Made by a program: the position numbers and the translations under genes. The notes under the pieces were generated by a model. That model was not told where the DNA came from, did not search any database, and saw nothing but the letters and a program-made list of their open reading frames with translations. Shown one piece after another: positions 1 through 6,433 of a stretch of 10,161 nucleotides of DNA; within the stretch, counting starts at the first letter, position 1, and each line of letters begins with the position of its first letter. Origin of the DNA: Methyloprofundus sp. (GTDB lineage: Bacteria > Pseudomonadota > Gammaproteobacteria > Methylococcales > Methylomonadaceae); NCBI GenBank assembly GCA_030619185.1, contig JAUXBW010000053.1, positions 1 to 10,161 on the forward strand. Reading direction: 5' to 3'.

Positions 1-83
1 GTCACTTTGCCATTCTGGCAGGATAAAATATCCTTTTCACGAATAACGCCACGGTAAAGATATCGACCCAGATAAATCAATTG
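1..83 (-). pseudogene. IS91/IS801-family transposase fragment
   Basis: Read on the minus strand from 83 to 1, the sequence gives QLIYLGRYLYRGVIREKDIL followed by SCQNGKVT and runs off the window edge. The YLxRYLYRGVI block followed by a basic-acidic stretch and a short turn is typical of the C-terminal half of IS91/IS801-type Y2 rolling-circle transposases, recognised here by memory of the family. There is no start codon or N-terminal domain in the window. Just upstream the reading frame shifts into recombinase-like sequence, so this is a remnant and not an intact gene. The rest of the transposase, if present, lies left of position 1. The family match is fairly sure; the exact junction is uncertain by several bases. 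Confidence 0.65.
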
Positions 84-213
84 TCTTCTGAACCCCGCCG
101 CGATCAAGGGGTGACTCAGCAAGGTGTGTGCCTTTAAGCCCCCGGGCACGATTAGGAAATATCAGTACCGGGTTTTTATGCAGTAGGTACAGAATTAATC
201 TAGCCGTAACATC
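76..213 (-). pseudogene. C-terminal-region fragment of an IS91-associated tyrosine recombinase
   Basis: Minus-strand translation from 213 to 76 contains LHKNPVLIFPNRARGLKG, then THLAESPLDRGGVQKTI. The pattern HxNPVLxFPN...LDRGGVQ is familiar from the tyrosine integrases encoded next to IS91-like transposases, where it lies shortly before the catalytic HSLRH box. That box is missing because the sequence switches, around 80-85, into the frame of the transposase fragment. An in-frame TGA at 214-216 closes the upstream side, and sequence beyond it has no convincing similarity. The piece is therefore an internal fragment with both ends lost. A small overlap with the transposase fragment is listed because the join cannot be placed to the base. 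Confidence 0.6.
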
Positions 214-507
214 TCAGACACCCAAAAGAAGACGCGTAAAAAACAAAGCGAGGAATCGCTCTACCCAGATTTTAATTAGGGACTAAGTTTCTCGGTAAAA
301 GTACAGCACCAGTGGTTCAATACTAATTATTTGTGTGCGTGCGGCACTTTTATTACCCATGGAAATCGATTTGAGGGGGAGCGGGGGCTTCAGAAATTAT
401 ATGCGTCAGCATTGCGTGTAACAGGGGGAATTTGACCCTAAGATTTATTCAGCACCCTAATACTATCAAATATTTATAAACAATTGATTCTGGTGTATTT
501 TGTTAGT
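214..507. other. gene-poor spacer, possibly degraded transposon DNA
   Basis: This stretch of about 290 bp holds no open reading frame that I can defend on either strand. Minus-strand sequence just beyond the TGA at 214-216 might be decayed recombinase sequence, but the match is too weak to claim. A purine-rich patch lies near 370-390 and an AT-rich run leads into the promoter described next. No tRNA, strong hairpin or repeat of the families found elsewhere in the window was seen. Confidence 0.4.
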
Positions 508-534
508 TTGACCTATACTCAGGTTTTATATAAT
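508..534 (+). promoter_or_regulatory. sigma70-type promoter for the small membrane protein gene
   Basis: A TTGACC box at 508-513 (5 of 6 to consensus) is followed after 15 bp by a perfect TATAAT at 529-534. The spacer is shorter than the usual 17 bp, but the boxes are good and transcription would start near 541, about 20 bases before the GTG start at 563. The GGGG at 551-554 would serve as ribosome binding site with a gap of 8 nt. Confidence 0.55.
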
Positions 535-562
535 TAAAATAATAAATATAGGGGAAAATGCT

Positions 563-1021
563 GTGATAGAGATTCTTTTAATTCTAGTGGTAATTTATGT
601 AGGGTATGTTATTTATAGCGATTCGGCCAGTGCTGAAAAGAGCAATAATGAAAAAGTGGATGGCGAAGTGAGTTTTAAGTCCCCCGTTACTGTGACAGTT
701 AGTGCTCCCGTTACCCAACAAAGTTCTGCTGAAAATACAAAGTCTACAAAGGCAGATAAACCTAAGCCTAAAACTAAAACCAATAAACTGGCGGCTCCTA
801 AAATTGAGTTACGTACCGTTATGATGAAGAACCCGGCAACGGGAGAAGAAGCAAAAGTTGCCGGTAGTTATAGAATGGTCAAACGCTGGATAAAAGAAGC
901 TCTGGTCGAAGAGGGCCTGCTAGAAAAAATCTATAAAAATAATGAACTGGATGATGCTGCTAAAGTGGTGGTTGCTGAGGCATTATCAATCATAAAGGCG
1001 ATGGATAAATATAAAGTTTAG
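563..1021 (+). CDS. small membrane-anchored protein of unknown function
   Basis: The gene encodes 152 residues. I do not recognise the family. Residues 1-18 (MIEILLILVVIYVGYVIY) form one hydrophobic segment, probably an N-terminal membrane anchor or uncleaved signal. Residues about 20-78 are a low-complexity linker rich in Ser, Thr, Lys and Pro. Residues about 83-152 look like a small, charged, mainly helical domain with a conserved-looking start (LRTVMMKNPATGEEAKVAGS). The likely topology is a single-pass anchor with the domain on one face of the inner membrane; the side cannot be told. The start is GTG, chosen because the nearby ATG at 559 reads straight into a stop and because GGGG lies 8 nt upstream of the GTG. 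The TAG stop is formed across the boundary with a repeat end (TTA then GGG), so the original C-terminus may have been longer. It is convergent with trpC. Confidence 0.7.
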   Translation: MIEILLILVVIYVGYVIYSDSASAEKSNNEKVDGEVSFKSPVTVTVSAPVTQQSSAENTKSTKADKPKPKTKTNKLAAPKIELRTVMMKNPATGEEAKVAGSYRMVKRWIKEALVEEGLLEKIYKNNELDDAAKVVVAEALSIIKAMDKYKV

Positions 1022-1042
1022 GGAGCTGGAAATAAATAATCA
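1021..1042 (+). repeat. solitary left end of the GGGAG MITE family
   Basis: GGGAGCTGGAAATAAATAAT followed by CA matches the left terminus of the complete element at 3160 with a single mismatch over 22 bases. It is preceded by TTA (1018-1020), the same trinucleotide that flanks the element at 3160. Similarity stops after position 1042 and no matching right terminus is visible before trpC, so this is a truncated or decayed copy. Its first base completes the stop codon of the preceding gene. Confidence 0.7.
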
Positions 1043-1101
1043 CTCTTAACTCTTATCAAGGAAAACCTATTAAACTACAGAACTCATGAGTCTGTTTCGT
1101 T

Positions 1102-1902
1102 CTATATAGAAAATAACTCACGCATTTTTGCGCCCGGGTGTTCTGCGCGCATAAATGCTTCACCCACCAGAAACGTGTAGATACCATTACCCTTCATTAA
1201 CTGCACGTCTTCAGGTGTATGGATACCACTCTCAGTAATGACCAAACGATCTTCCGGAACCATCGCCTGTAAATCCAGTGTGGTTTGCAGAGATGTTTCA
1301 AAGGTACGTAGATTGCGATTATTAATACCCATTAATGGCGTATCCAGCTTTAAGGCACGCTGCATTTCTGCCTTATCATGCACTTCAACCAATATGTCCA
1401 TACCCAATTCCTGTGTCGTATCCGCCAGTTCATGCATTTGCATATCCGATAAAGCGGCAACAATTAATAGTATACAATCCGCACCCAAGGCGCGTGACTC
1501 ATGTATCTGGTAGGGATCAATCATAAAATCCTTACGTAATACGGGCAAGGGACAGGCCTGCCTAGCCAGTTGTAAATTGACCTCACCGCCCTGAAAATAC
1601 TCTTTATCAGTTAATACTGAAAGACAGGTCGCGCCATTCATTGCATAATCCTGTGCAATTTCTATCGGCTTAAAATTTTCTCTAATAACGCCTTTGCTGG
1701 GTGAAGCTTTTTTAACTTCAGCAATAATAGCGGCCTGTTTACTGGCCGCTTTGCTTTGTAATGCCTGGGCAAAGCCGCGTGGCATTTCTGTGTCGCTGGT
1801 AATACCAGCTAAATCAGTAATAGACATACGTAATTTACGCTTTGCAACTTCTTCTGCTTTGGTAGCCAGTATCTTTTTTAAAATATCGGGGGTATCAGAC
1901 AT
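1102..1902 (-). CDS. trpC: indole-3-glycerol-phosphate synthase
   Basis: The 266-residue product closes the pyrrole ring of indole: it converts carboxyphenylamino-deoxyribulose phosphate to indole-3-glycerol phosphate, releasing CO2 and water, in the cytoplasm. It is a stand-alone (beta-alpha)8 barrel without the TrpF domain fused to it in E. coli. Expected catalytic positions are present: E62 and K64 in [14 protein letters not shown]124 in [10 protein letters not shown]173 in LVEVHD, the Asn of GINNRNL (194-195), and S225 in ITESGI. Length is normal. The start ATG gives the usual short N-terminal helix region, with only a weak ribosome binding site. It is the last trp gene in the window and is separated from trpD by a REP-like palindrome. 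No trpF, trpB or trpA follows, so later pathway genes must be elsewhere. Confidence 0.97.
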   Translation of the reverse strand: MSDTPDILKKILATKAEEVAKRKLRMSITDLAGITSDTEMPRGFAQALQSKAASKQAAIIAEVKKASPSKGVIRENFKPIEIAQDYAMNGATCLSVLTDKEYFQGGEVNLQLARQACPLPVLRKDFMIDPYQIHESRALGADCILLIVAALSDMQMHELADTTQELGMDILVEVHDKAEMQRALKLDTPLMGINNRNLRTFETSLQTTLDLQAMVPEDRLVITESGIHTPEDVQLMKGNGIYTFLVGEAFMRAEHPGAKMRELFSI

Positions 1903-1950
1903 AGAATGTTTTGTTTAAAAATAGGAGGGTGCCGGCTATCAATTTATTGT

Positions 1951-2012
1951 GTAGGAGTGGTCTTTAGCCGCGAATGCTATTGTAAACATTCGCGGCTAAA
2001 GACCGCTCCTAC
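1951..2012. repeat. REP-like palindrome, CTTTAG-core family (copy 1)
   Basis: Two 26-base arms (1951-1976 and 1987-2012) are complementary at 25 of 26 positions around a 10-base loop; the arm begins GTAGGAGTGGTCTTTAGCCG. It fills most of the trpD-trpC spacer. The same GGTCTTTAGC core recurs in the palindrome at 5541 and a variant at 6243, so this is a dispersed repeat and not a one-off terminator. There is no T-run after the stem in the direction of trp transcription. In RNA it could protect or attenuate the message. Mobilisation by a RAYT-type transposase is possible by analogy with REPs; none is encoded here. Confidence 0.85.
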
Positions 2013-2028
2013 GAAAATAACCAGAAAA

Positions 2029-3042
2029 TTAAACGGGTTTGAAATTGACCAGTGCATTGAGCTTTGCTTTTGCCGCGCCTGAAGCAATCACCTCTTGCGC
2101 TTTACCCATGCCACAGGCTAATGAATCCACTAAACCCGCCGTATAAATGGCTGCCCCCGCATTTAAGGCGACAATATCTCGTGCAGGGCCCGGTTTATTA
2201 TCCAGAACTGCCTGCAGCATGCTTAAGCTATCTTGTACATTATCCACTGCCAAAGTTGATAAATCAGCACGCTGAAAGCCAAACTGTTCAGGGTTGATGG
2301 AATAACTGGTAATTATTCCATCTTTTAATTCGGCAACTGAAGTGTTACTGGCAATGCTGATTTCATCTAAGCCGTCATCGGCATTAACGACTAAGACGTG
2401 TTCACTTGCCAGAGCTTTTAGTGCTTGCGCAATTGGTTCTACCCACTGCTGGTCAAAAACCCCAATCAACTGATTCGGAGCACCAGCGGGGTTTGCTAAA
2501 GGACCCAGTAAATTAAATAGAGTGCGTACGCCCATTTCTTTACGTGGCGCAGCAACATACCTCATCGCACCGTGATGCTTTTGCGCAAATAAAAAGCCTA
2601 CACCCAGATTGTTAACACATTCAGCTACCTGATCAGCAGATAAATCTAAGTTTACACCTGCAGCTTCCAGGACATCGGCACTGCCTGAGCGACTGGAAAC
2701 TGAGCGATTGCCATGTTTTGCAACGGTACCTCCTGCAGCAGCGACAACAAAAGCACAAGTGGTTGAGATATTAAAGGTGTTAGCACCATCACCGCCTGTG
2801 CCACAGGTATCAATAATATGTTCACCCTGTATCTCAACTTTTGTAGCAAGAGCTCGCATCACTTCCGCAGCGGCAATAATTTCATCTACCGTTTCGCCTT
2901 TGCAACGCAAGGCAATTAAAAACCCTGCAATTTGCGCAGATGTCGCCTCGCCACTCATAATACTGTGCATTACATCACGCATTTCCAAACGAGTAAGGTC
3001 TTGTTGGTTCAGGACTGTTTGTAAGGCTGTTTGTATATTCAT
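2029..3042 (-). CDS. trpD: anthranilate phosphoribosyltransferase
   Basis: The 337-residue product transfers phosphoribose from PRPP to anthranilate, giving phosphoribosyl-anthranilate, the second committed step of tryptophan synthesis, as a cytoplasmic enzyme. Residues 1-65 form the helical N-terminal domain. The PRPP-binding glycine-rich loop is [14 protein letters not shown] at 81-94, followed by the [18 protein letters not shown] motif from about 109, which carries anthranilate and PRPP contacts. The [19 protein letters not shown] block is also typical. Length and order agree with the family, and the gene is not fused to a glutaminase domain as in E. coli. No strong ribosome binding site precedes the ATG. 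Upstream, 293 bp of repeat DNA separates it from trpG, which is unusual within a trp operon; downstream, the REP-like palindrome precedes trpC. Confidence 0.97.
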   Translation of the reverse strand: MNIQTALQTVLNQQDLTRLEMRDVMHSIMSGEATSAQIAGFLIALRCKGETVDEIIAAAEVMRALATKVEIQGEHIIDTCGTGGDGANTFNISTTCAFVVAAAGGTVAKHGNRSVSSRSGSADVLEAAGVNLDLSADQVAECVNNLGVGFLFAQKHHGAMRYVAAPRKEMGVRTLFNLLGPLANPAGAPNQLIGVFDQQWVEPIAQALKALASEHVLVVNADDGLDEISIASNTSVAELKDGIITSYSINPEQFGFQRADLSTLAVDNVQDSLSMLQAVLDNKPGPARDIVALNAGAAIYTAGLVDSLACGMGKAQEVIASGAAKAKLNALVNFKPV

Positions 3043-3098
3043 TTTAAAAAGCTTAGGTAAAAAAGTGTATATATAATATGTACAATAAAAAGTGGAGT

Positions 3099-3153
3099 GG
3101 AGTGCAATAGCTTTAGCTATTGCTGTTAAAAAAAGCTAAAGCTTTTTTACTCC
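3099..3153. repeat. long hairpin between trpG and trpD, terminator-like and possibly REP-related
   Basis: Arms 3099-3118 (GGAGTGCAATAGCTTTAGCT) and 3134-3153 are complementary at 17 of 20 positions. Two smaller perfect hairpins nest inside: GCAATAGC-TTTA-GCTATTGC and AAAAAAGC-TAAA-GCTTTTTT. The second has a T-run on either strand, so it could act as a weak bidirectional terminator or attenuate transcription between trpG and trpD. The GGAGT...CTTTAGC arm resembles the CTTTAG-core palindromes elsewhere in the window, suggesting a diverged member of that family. Confidence 0.65.
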
Positions 3154-3159
3154 GGGTTA

Positions 3160-3318
3160 GGGAGATGGAAATAAATAATCATCCAATCTTGTTGGCCTTT
3201 TTGTCCGTCTTCGACGGTGTCGCAACAGTTACGTAGCTTGCTATGCGCCCGTTGCGACACCACCAAAGACCAACAAAAATTCTACCCAATATCGGACGAT
3301 TATATACTTCCAGCTTCC
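3160..3318 (+). mobile_element. complete 159-bp MITE flanked by TTA direct repeats
   Basis: The left terminus GGGAGATGGAAATAAATAAT plus CATCC pairs with the right terminus ending ACTTCCAGCTTCC at 20 of 25 positions. TTA occurs immediately outside both ends (3157-3159 and 3319-3321), as expected for a 3-bp target duplication. The interior is also self-complementary: 3189-3200 pairs with 3265-3276 (11 of 12), and 3216-3226 (GGTGTCGCAAC) pairs perfectly with 3251-3261. One strand could thus fold into a long interrupted hairpin. It has no coding capacity, so it would need a transposase in trans. A 3-bp TNA target is known for the IS1031 group of the IS5 family, but that assignment is only a suggestion. 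Confidence 0.8.
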
Positions 3319-3335
3319 TTATGTATAGAACACTT

Positions 3336-3926
3336 TTACTTTTCTAAAAAATTACGCAACAAATCATGCCCATGCTCTGTCAGAATAGATTCAGGATGAA
3401 ATTGTACCCCTTCAATATCAAGTTCTTTATGCCGTACGCCCATGATTTCATCGATATTTCCCTGTTCATCCTGAGTCCATGCGGTAACCTCTAAGCATTC
3501 GGGCAATGTATTTTGATCGATGACTAATGAATGATAGCGCGTTGCAGTAAAGGGATTATTCAAGCCTTTAAATACGCCATTATTACGATGATAAACAGGT
3601 GACACTTTTCCGTGCATTATGCTTTTTGCATGGACGATATTACCGCCAAAAGCACATCCAATACTTTGATGGCCTAAACAGACTCCCAGTATGGGTAATT
3701 TACCGGCGAAATCCAGAATGGTTGCAACTGAAATACCAGCCTCTTTAGGTGTACAAGGTCCCGGAGATATGACGATTTTATCAGGGTTTAAAGCCCGGAT
3801 ATCGTCAATACTGACTTCATCATTACGTACCACCGTGACATCGGCCCCCAGTTCACCAAAATATTGCACCAGATTATAAGTAAATGAATCGTAATTATCG
3901 ATCATTACCACTTTACATGCACTCAT
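3336..3926 (-). CDS. trpG: anthranilate synthase component II, glutamine amidotransferase
   Basis: The 196-residue product hydrolyses glutamine and passes ammonia to TrpE for anthranilate formation from chorismate. It is a class I amidotransferase: oxyanion-hole region SPGPCTP at 54-60, nucleophile C83 in [10 protein letters not shown], and H177/E179 of the triad in GVQFHPESI. Length is normal for an unfused TrpG. The ATG at 3926 overlaps the trpE stop in an ATGA (3923-3926) and has a strong GGAGGT 5 nt upstream, which favours it over the internal ATG seven codons later. Translational coupling would keep the two subunits balanced. By family, the same protein can serve as PabA for 4-aminobenzoate synthesis; whether it is shared here cannot be told. 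The complete MITE ends 17 bp past its stop codon. Confidence 0.96.
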   Translation of the reverse strand: MSACKVVMIDNYDSFTYNLVQYFGELGADVTVVRNDEVSIDDIRALNPDKIVISPGPCTPKEAGISVATILDFAGKLPILGVCLGHQSIGCAFGGNIVHAKSIMHGKVSPVYHRNNGVFKGLNNPFTATRYHSLVIDQNTLPECLEVTAWTQDEQGNIDEIMGVRHKELDIEGVQFHPESILTEHGHDLLRNFLEK

Positions 3927-5410
3927 GAGCCACCTCCGTTTAATCCTGCCTCGGCCATTGTGACTGCACGAAATATTGCCCGTCCTTTATTCATCGTTTC
4001 ATCCCATTCATTCTGGGGTACCGAATCATAAACGATCCCTGCTCCCGCTTGTATATGCAGAGTTTTATCTTTTATCACTGCGGTTCTAATAGCGATTGCC
4101 GTATCCATATTGCCAGACCAGGAAATATAACCGACTGCACCTGAATATACGCCACGTTTTACAGGCTCAAACTCATCAATAATTTCCATTGCCCGTATTT
4201 TAGGTGCGCCACTTACTGTTCCTGCTGGAAAAGCCGCAGCCAGGACATCAAAGGCATCTTTATCTGCCTGTAATTCACCGATAACATTGGAGACGATATG
4301 CATGACGTGCGAATAACGCTCTATCATCATGGTATCTGTGAGTTCAACAGTGCCAATTTTTGCCACACGTCCGGCATCATTGCGTCCCAAATCAATTAAC
4401 ATCAGATGTTCCGCTAACTCTTTAGGATCCGCTAATAAGTCTTTTTCCAGTGCTATATCTTCGGCAGGTGTTTTGCCGCGAGGGCGCGTACCTGCAATCG
4501 GTCGAACCGTCACCATTTCATCTTCCAGGCGCACCAGAATTTCAGGTGAAGAACCCACTATATGAAAATCCTCTAAATTAAGATAATACATATAGGGAGA
4601 TGGATTTAAACAGCGCAAAGCACGATATAAATCCATCGGATCCGCACTAAAGGGAATAGATAGGCGTTGCGATAGTACCACCTGCATAATATCGCCTGCA
4701 ATAATGTAGTCTTTCGCTTTTAAGACTGCCTCTTTAAAACCTTCTTCGGTAAAGCCCGAGATAAAATCAGCTTCGTTTACTTCTTTTGGGCTATGCTGCG
4801 TATTGGTTTGTGCTTTTAATTCACGTAATTTAATAATCAGCTCATCCAGGCGAGCTTGTGCATTTTCATAAGCGTTTGCCTGCTCAGGATTTGCGTGCGT
4901 TAAGAGCATCATTTTGCCCGACAGATTATCAAAGACCAGGATTTCTTCAGAAATCATCAGTAAAATATCGGGGCTACCGATAGGGTCGTCTTTTGCGGTT
5001 GCCTTTAGGCGTGGCTCTATATAGCCGATGGTTTCATAACCAAAATAACCTACCAGGCCACCATTAAAGCGCGGTAATGTGTCAATATCAGGCACTTTAA
5101 ATTGCTGTTTAAATTCCTCTATCCAGATCAGAGGGTTAGCATGTTCAAAGCTTTCTACAAGAGCTCCAGATTCTTCAATACGTATTTCATTGCCGAAGAT
5201 TTTAATGACAGATTGGCATGGCAGACCGATAATGGAATAGCGCCCCCATTGCTCACCGCCATGTACCGATTCAAATAAATAAGAATAAGCACCATCGGCT
5301 AATTTTAGATACGCGCTCAGCGGGGTATCTAAATCTGCTAGCACTTCTCGTGAGATAGGAATGCGATTGTAGCCTTGATCGGCATATTGCTGGAATTGTT
5401 CTGGTGTCAT
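3923..5410 (-). CDS. trpE: anthranilate synthase component I
   Basis: The 495-residue product is the synthase subunit that aminates chorismate to anthranilate and pyruvate, with ammonia from TrpG. The N-terminal domain carries the tryptophan feedback region ([12 protein letters not shown] near 29-40 and the LFESVHGGE stretch, equivalent to the LLES motif). The C-terminal chorismate-binding domain shows [51 protein letters not shown] and [19 protein letters not shown]. The last motif has Tyr where many relatives have Ala or Val. The start [22 protein letters not shown] fits the family although there is no clear ribosome binding site. It is first in the trp block. The Trp-poor leader argues against classical ribosome attenuation, so feedback inhibition may dominate control. 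Confidence 0.97.
   Translation of the reverse strand: MTPEQFQQYADQGYNRIPISREVLADLDTPLSAYLKLADGAYSYLFESVHGGEQWGRYSIIGLPCQSVIKIFGNEIRIEESGALVESFEHANPLIWIEEFKQQFKVPDIDTLPRFNGGLVGYFGYETIGYIEPRLKATAKDDPIGSPDILLMISEEILVFDNLSGKMMLLTHANPEQANAYENAQARLDELIIKLRELKAQTNTQHSPKEVNEADFISGFTEEGFKEAVLKAKDYIIAGDIMQVVLSQRLSIPFSADPMDLYRALRCLNPSPYMYYLNLEDFHIVGSSPEILVRLEDEMVTVRPIAGTRPRGKTPAEDIALEKDLLADPKELAEHLMLIDLGRNDAGRVAKIGTVELTDTMMIERYSHVMHIVSNVIGELQADKDAFDVLAAAFPAGTVSGAPKIRAMEIIDEFEPVKRGVYSGAVGYISWSGNMDTAIAIRTAVIKDKTLHIQAGAGIVYDSVPQNEWDETMNKGRAIFRAVTMAEAGLNGGGS
3932..3937 (-). promoter_or_regulatory. strong ribosome binding site deciding the trpG start
   Basis: Read on the minus strand this is GGAGGT, 5 nt before the ATG at 3926, and it lies inside the last codons of trpE. 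It is the best Shine-Dalgarno match among the trp genes here and supports the ATGA-overlap start of trpG. Confidence 0.75.
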
Positions 5411-5517
5411 GGGGGTAATTTATGATGGCGACACGGAGGCTCTATTTATATAGCCTTACCTGAATATATCTGGATTGCCTGGGTAAAACCTAACATTTTA
5501 AACGAATGTTGCTGTAT

Positions 5518-5545
5518 TTAATAATGTTATTAAATATATTGTAAA
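5518..5545 (-). promoter_or_regulatory. candidate trp promoter
   Basis: On the minus strand TTTACA (5545-5540) is followed after 16 bp by TATTAA (5523-5518), about 107 bp upstream of the trpE ATG. The -35 box overlaps the outer edge of the REP-like palindrome at 5541, so the repeat may have supplied or altered this box. The -10 matches consensus at only 4 of 6 positions. No operator can be named. Confidence 0.3.
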
Positions 5546-5602
5546 AGCGGTCTTTAGCTACGAAGCTCATATGCACTAATCGCGGCGAAAGACCGTTCCT
5601 AC
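5541..5602. repeat. REP-like palindrome, CTTTAG-core family (copy 2)
   Basis: Arms 5541-5563 and 5580-5602 are complementary at 17 of 23 positions and carry the GCGGTCTTTAGC core and the terminal CCTAC/GTA seen in the copy at 1951. The central part differs. It sits between the histidine phosphatase gene and trpE. Its degeneracy compared with the 1951 copy suggests an older insertion. Confidence 0.7.
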
Positions 5603-5635
5603 AACTGCTGTAAACAGCTATGCTAAATCATGTGC

Positions 5636-6208
5636 TTAAGGAACGTGTACGGAATATTGATACTCACTGACTGCCCAGTAGTTATTAAAAATACTGGTAG
5701 AGCCCTGCCAGCCTTTCGTTTGCAGTTGCCTGGCAATAAAATGATTAAAAATACTATGCCCGACTAACAGAACAGTGTTATTGCGCAAAGCTGCATTATG
5801 CAAATGATCCGCTGCAACCATTGCTTTTTGTTGCGCTGTAGTTTTAGATTCACAGTTAGCGGAGTAGCCCATAAACCAAAGAACTCTATAGATTAATGAC
5901 CAGGTAGCGGGTGATAACCTGGGTGATGGCATCGTGCCGTAGGGTAATTCCACTTCACGAAATATTGCGTCTATACGATCAATATCCCGAACGCCGAGCA
6001 GTTTTGCCGACTCTATTGAGCGGCGTAAATCACTACAGATAATGGTATTACATTGCTCTACAATCTCATCTAGTTGTTTTGGTACTTGCTGCTCAGCGTC
6101 CAGACTTGCGTCGTTATATGCTGCGATCCATTGCGGGAATTCGCAAGCATTCAACTTACCTAATTCTGGCATATCGGGTTTACCGTGCCTGATAAATATA
6201 ATTTTCAC
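5636..6208 (-). CDS. histidine phosphatase superfamily protein (phosphoglycerate mutase-like)
   Basis: The 190-residue product has the RHG signature at residues 7-9 (MKIIFIRHGKP), where H8 would be the phosphorylated nucleophile. It also has the SDLRRSIESA block with arginines 62-63, the acidic FREVELPYG segment near 83-91, and the second catalytic histidine H151 in LLVGHSIFNHFIA. This order is that of the histidine phosphatase fold, cytoplasmic by its lack of a signal peptide. The substrate cannot be inferred: members include SixA-like protein-histidine phosphatases, alpha-ribazole phosphatase and sugar phosphatases. The short insert WSLIYRVLWFMGYS is more hydrophobic than usual. It stands between two repeat-rich spacers, which suggests a separate transcription unit from fumC and trpE. 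Confidence 0.85.
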   Translation of the reverse strand: MKIIFIRHGKPDMPELGKLNACEFPQWIAAYNDASLDAEQQVPKQLDEIVEQCNTIICSDLRRSIESAKLLGVRDIDRIDAIFREVELPYGTMPSPRLSPATWSLIYRVLWFMGYSANCESKTTAQQKAMVAADHLHNAALRNNTVLLVGHSIFNHFIARQLQTKGWQGSTSIFNNYWAVSEYQYSVHVP

Positions 6209-6242
6209 TTTAGGAATATGAATGTATTAACTTGAACACAAT

Positions 6243-6295
6243 GGGGCGCGGATCTTTAGTCCGCGTTTAACGTGCAGGCTAAAGACCTGCGCCCC
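6243..6295. repeat. REP-like palindrome, CTTTAG-core variant (copy 3)
   Basis: GGGGCGCGGATCTTTAGTCC on the left pairs with GGCTAAAGACCTGCGCCCC on the right, with a few mismatches, around a short loop. The outer stem (GGGGCGC) differs from the GTAGGAG stem of the copies at 1951 and 5541, but the TCTTTAG core is shared. It therefore looks like a second subtype of the same repeat. It lies between fumC and the histidine phosphatase gene. Confidence 0.75.
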
Positions 6296-6363
6296 AGTTG
6301 GTAATGTTATAAGTGTGTCATACATGTTCCTTAGCATCCAGTGTTTAATTTAGCTCAGGGTAA

Positions 6364-6421
6364 GGGGGCTGGAAATAAAAAATCCTACCCAATATCGGAT
6401 GTTTATTTGTTTCCATTTCCC
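6364..6421 (+). mobile_element. 58-bp internally deleted MITE flanked by TAA direct repeats
   Basis: The left end GGGGGCTGGAAATAAAAAAT joins directly to the right-end sequence beginning CTACCCAATATCGGA (6385-6399), which is identical to 3282-3296 of the full-length element. TAA flanks both sides (6361-6363 and 6422-6424). The element thus keeps about 20 bp of the left and 37 bp of the right terminus and has lost the hairpin interior. It ends 9 bp beyond the fumC stop codon on the far side of its right duplication, so it could form part of the fumC 3' untranslated region. Confidence 0.8.
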
Positions 6422-6433
6422 TAAGTGCTCTGA

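Noticed and set aside
1694..1918. Plus-strand ORF with hydrophobic stretches opposite trpC
   Set aside because: It is antisense to the well supported N-terminal coding region of trpC; the hydrophobicity is an antisense artefact.
1951..2012. Simple rho-independent terminator of trpD
   Set aside because: There is no T-run after the stem and the palindrome recurs at other spacers, so a repeat family explains it better.
3217..3399. 60-codon plus-strand ORF across the MITE and the trpG 3' end
   Set aside because: It consists of MITE interior, spacer and antisense of trpG, with no start context or recognisable domain.
5446..5496. Possible trp leader peptide ORF on the minus strand upstream of trpE
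   Set aside because: It encodes 16 residues (MLGFTQAIQIYSGKAI) with no tryptophan codon and no clear terminator/antiterminator pair follows, so classical trp attenuation is not supported.
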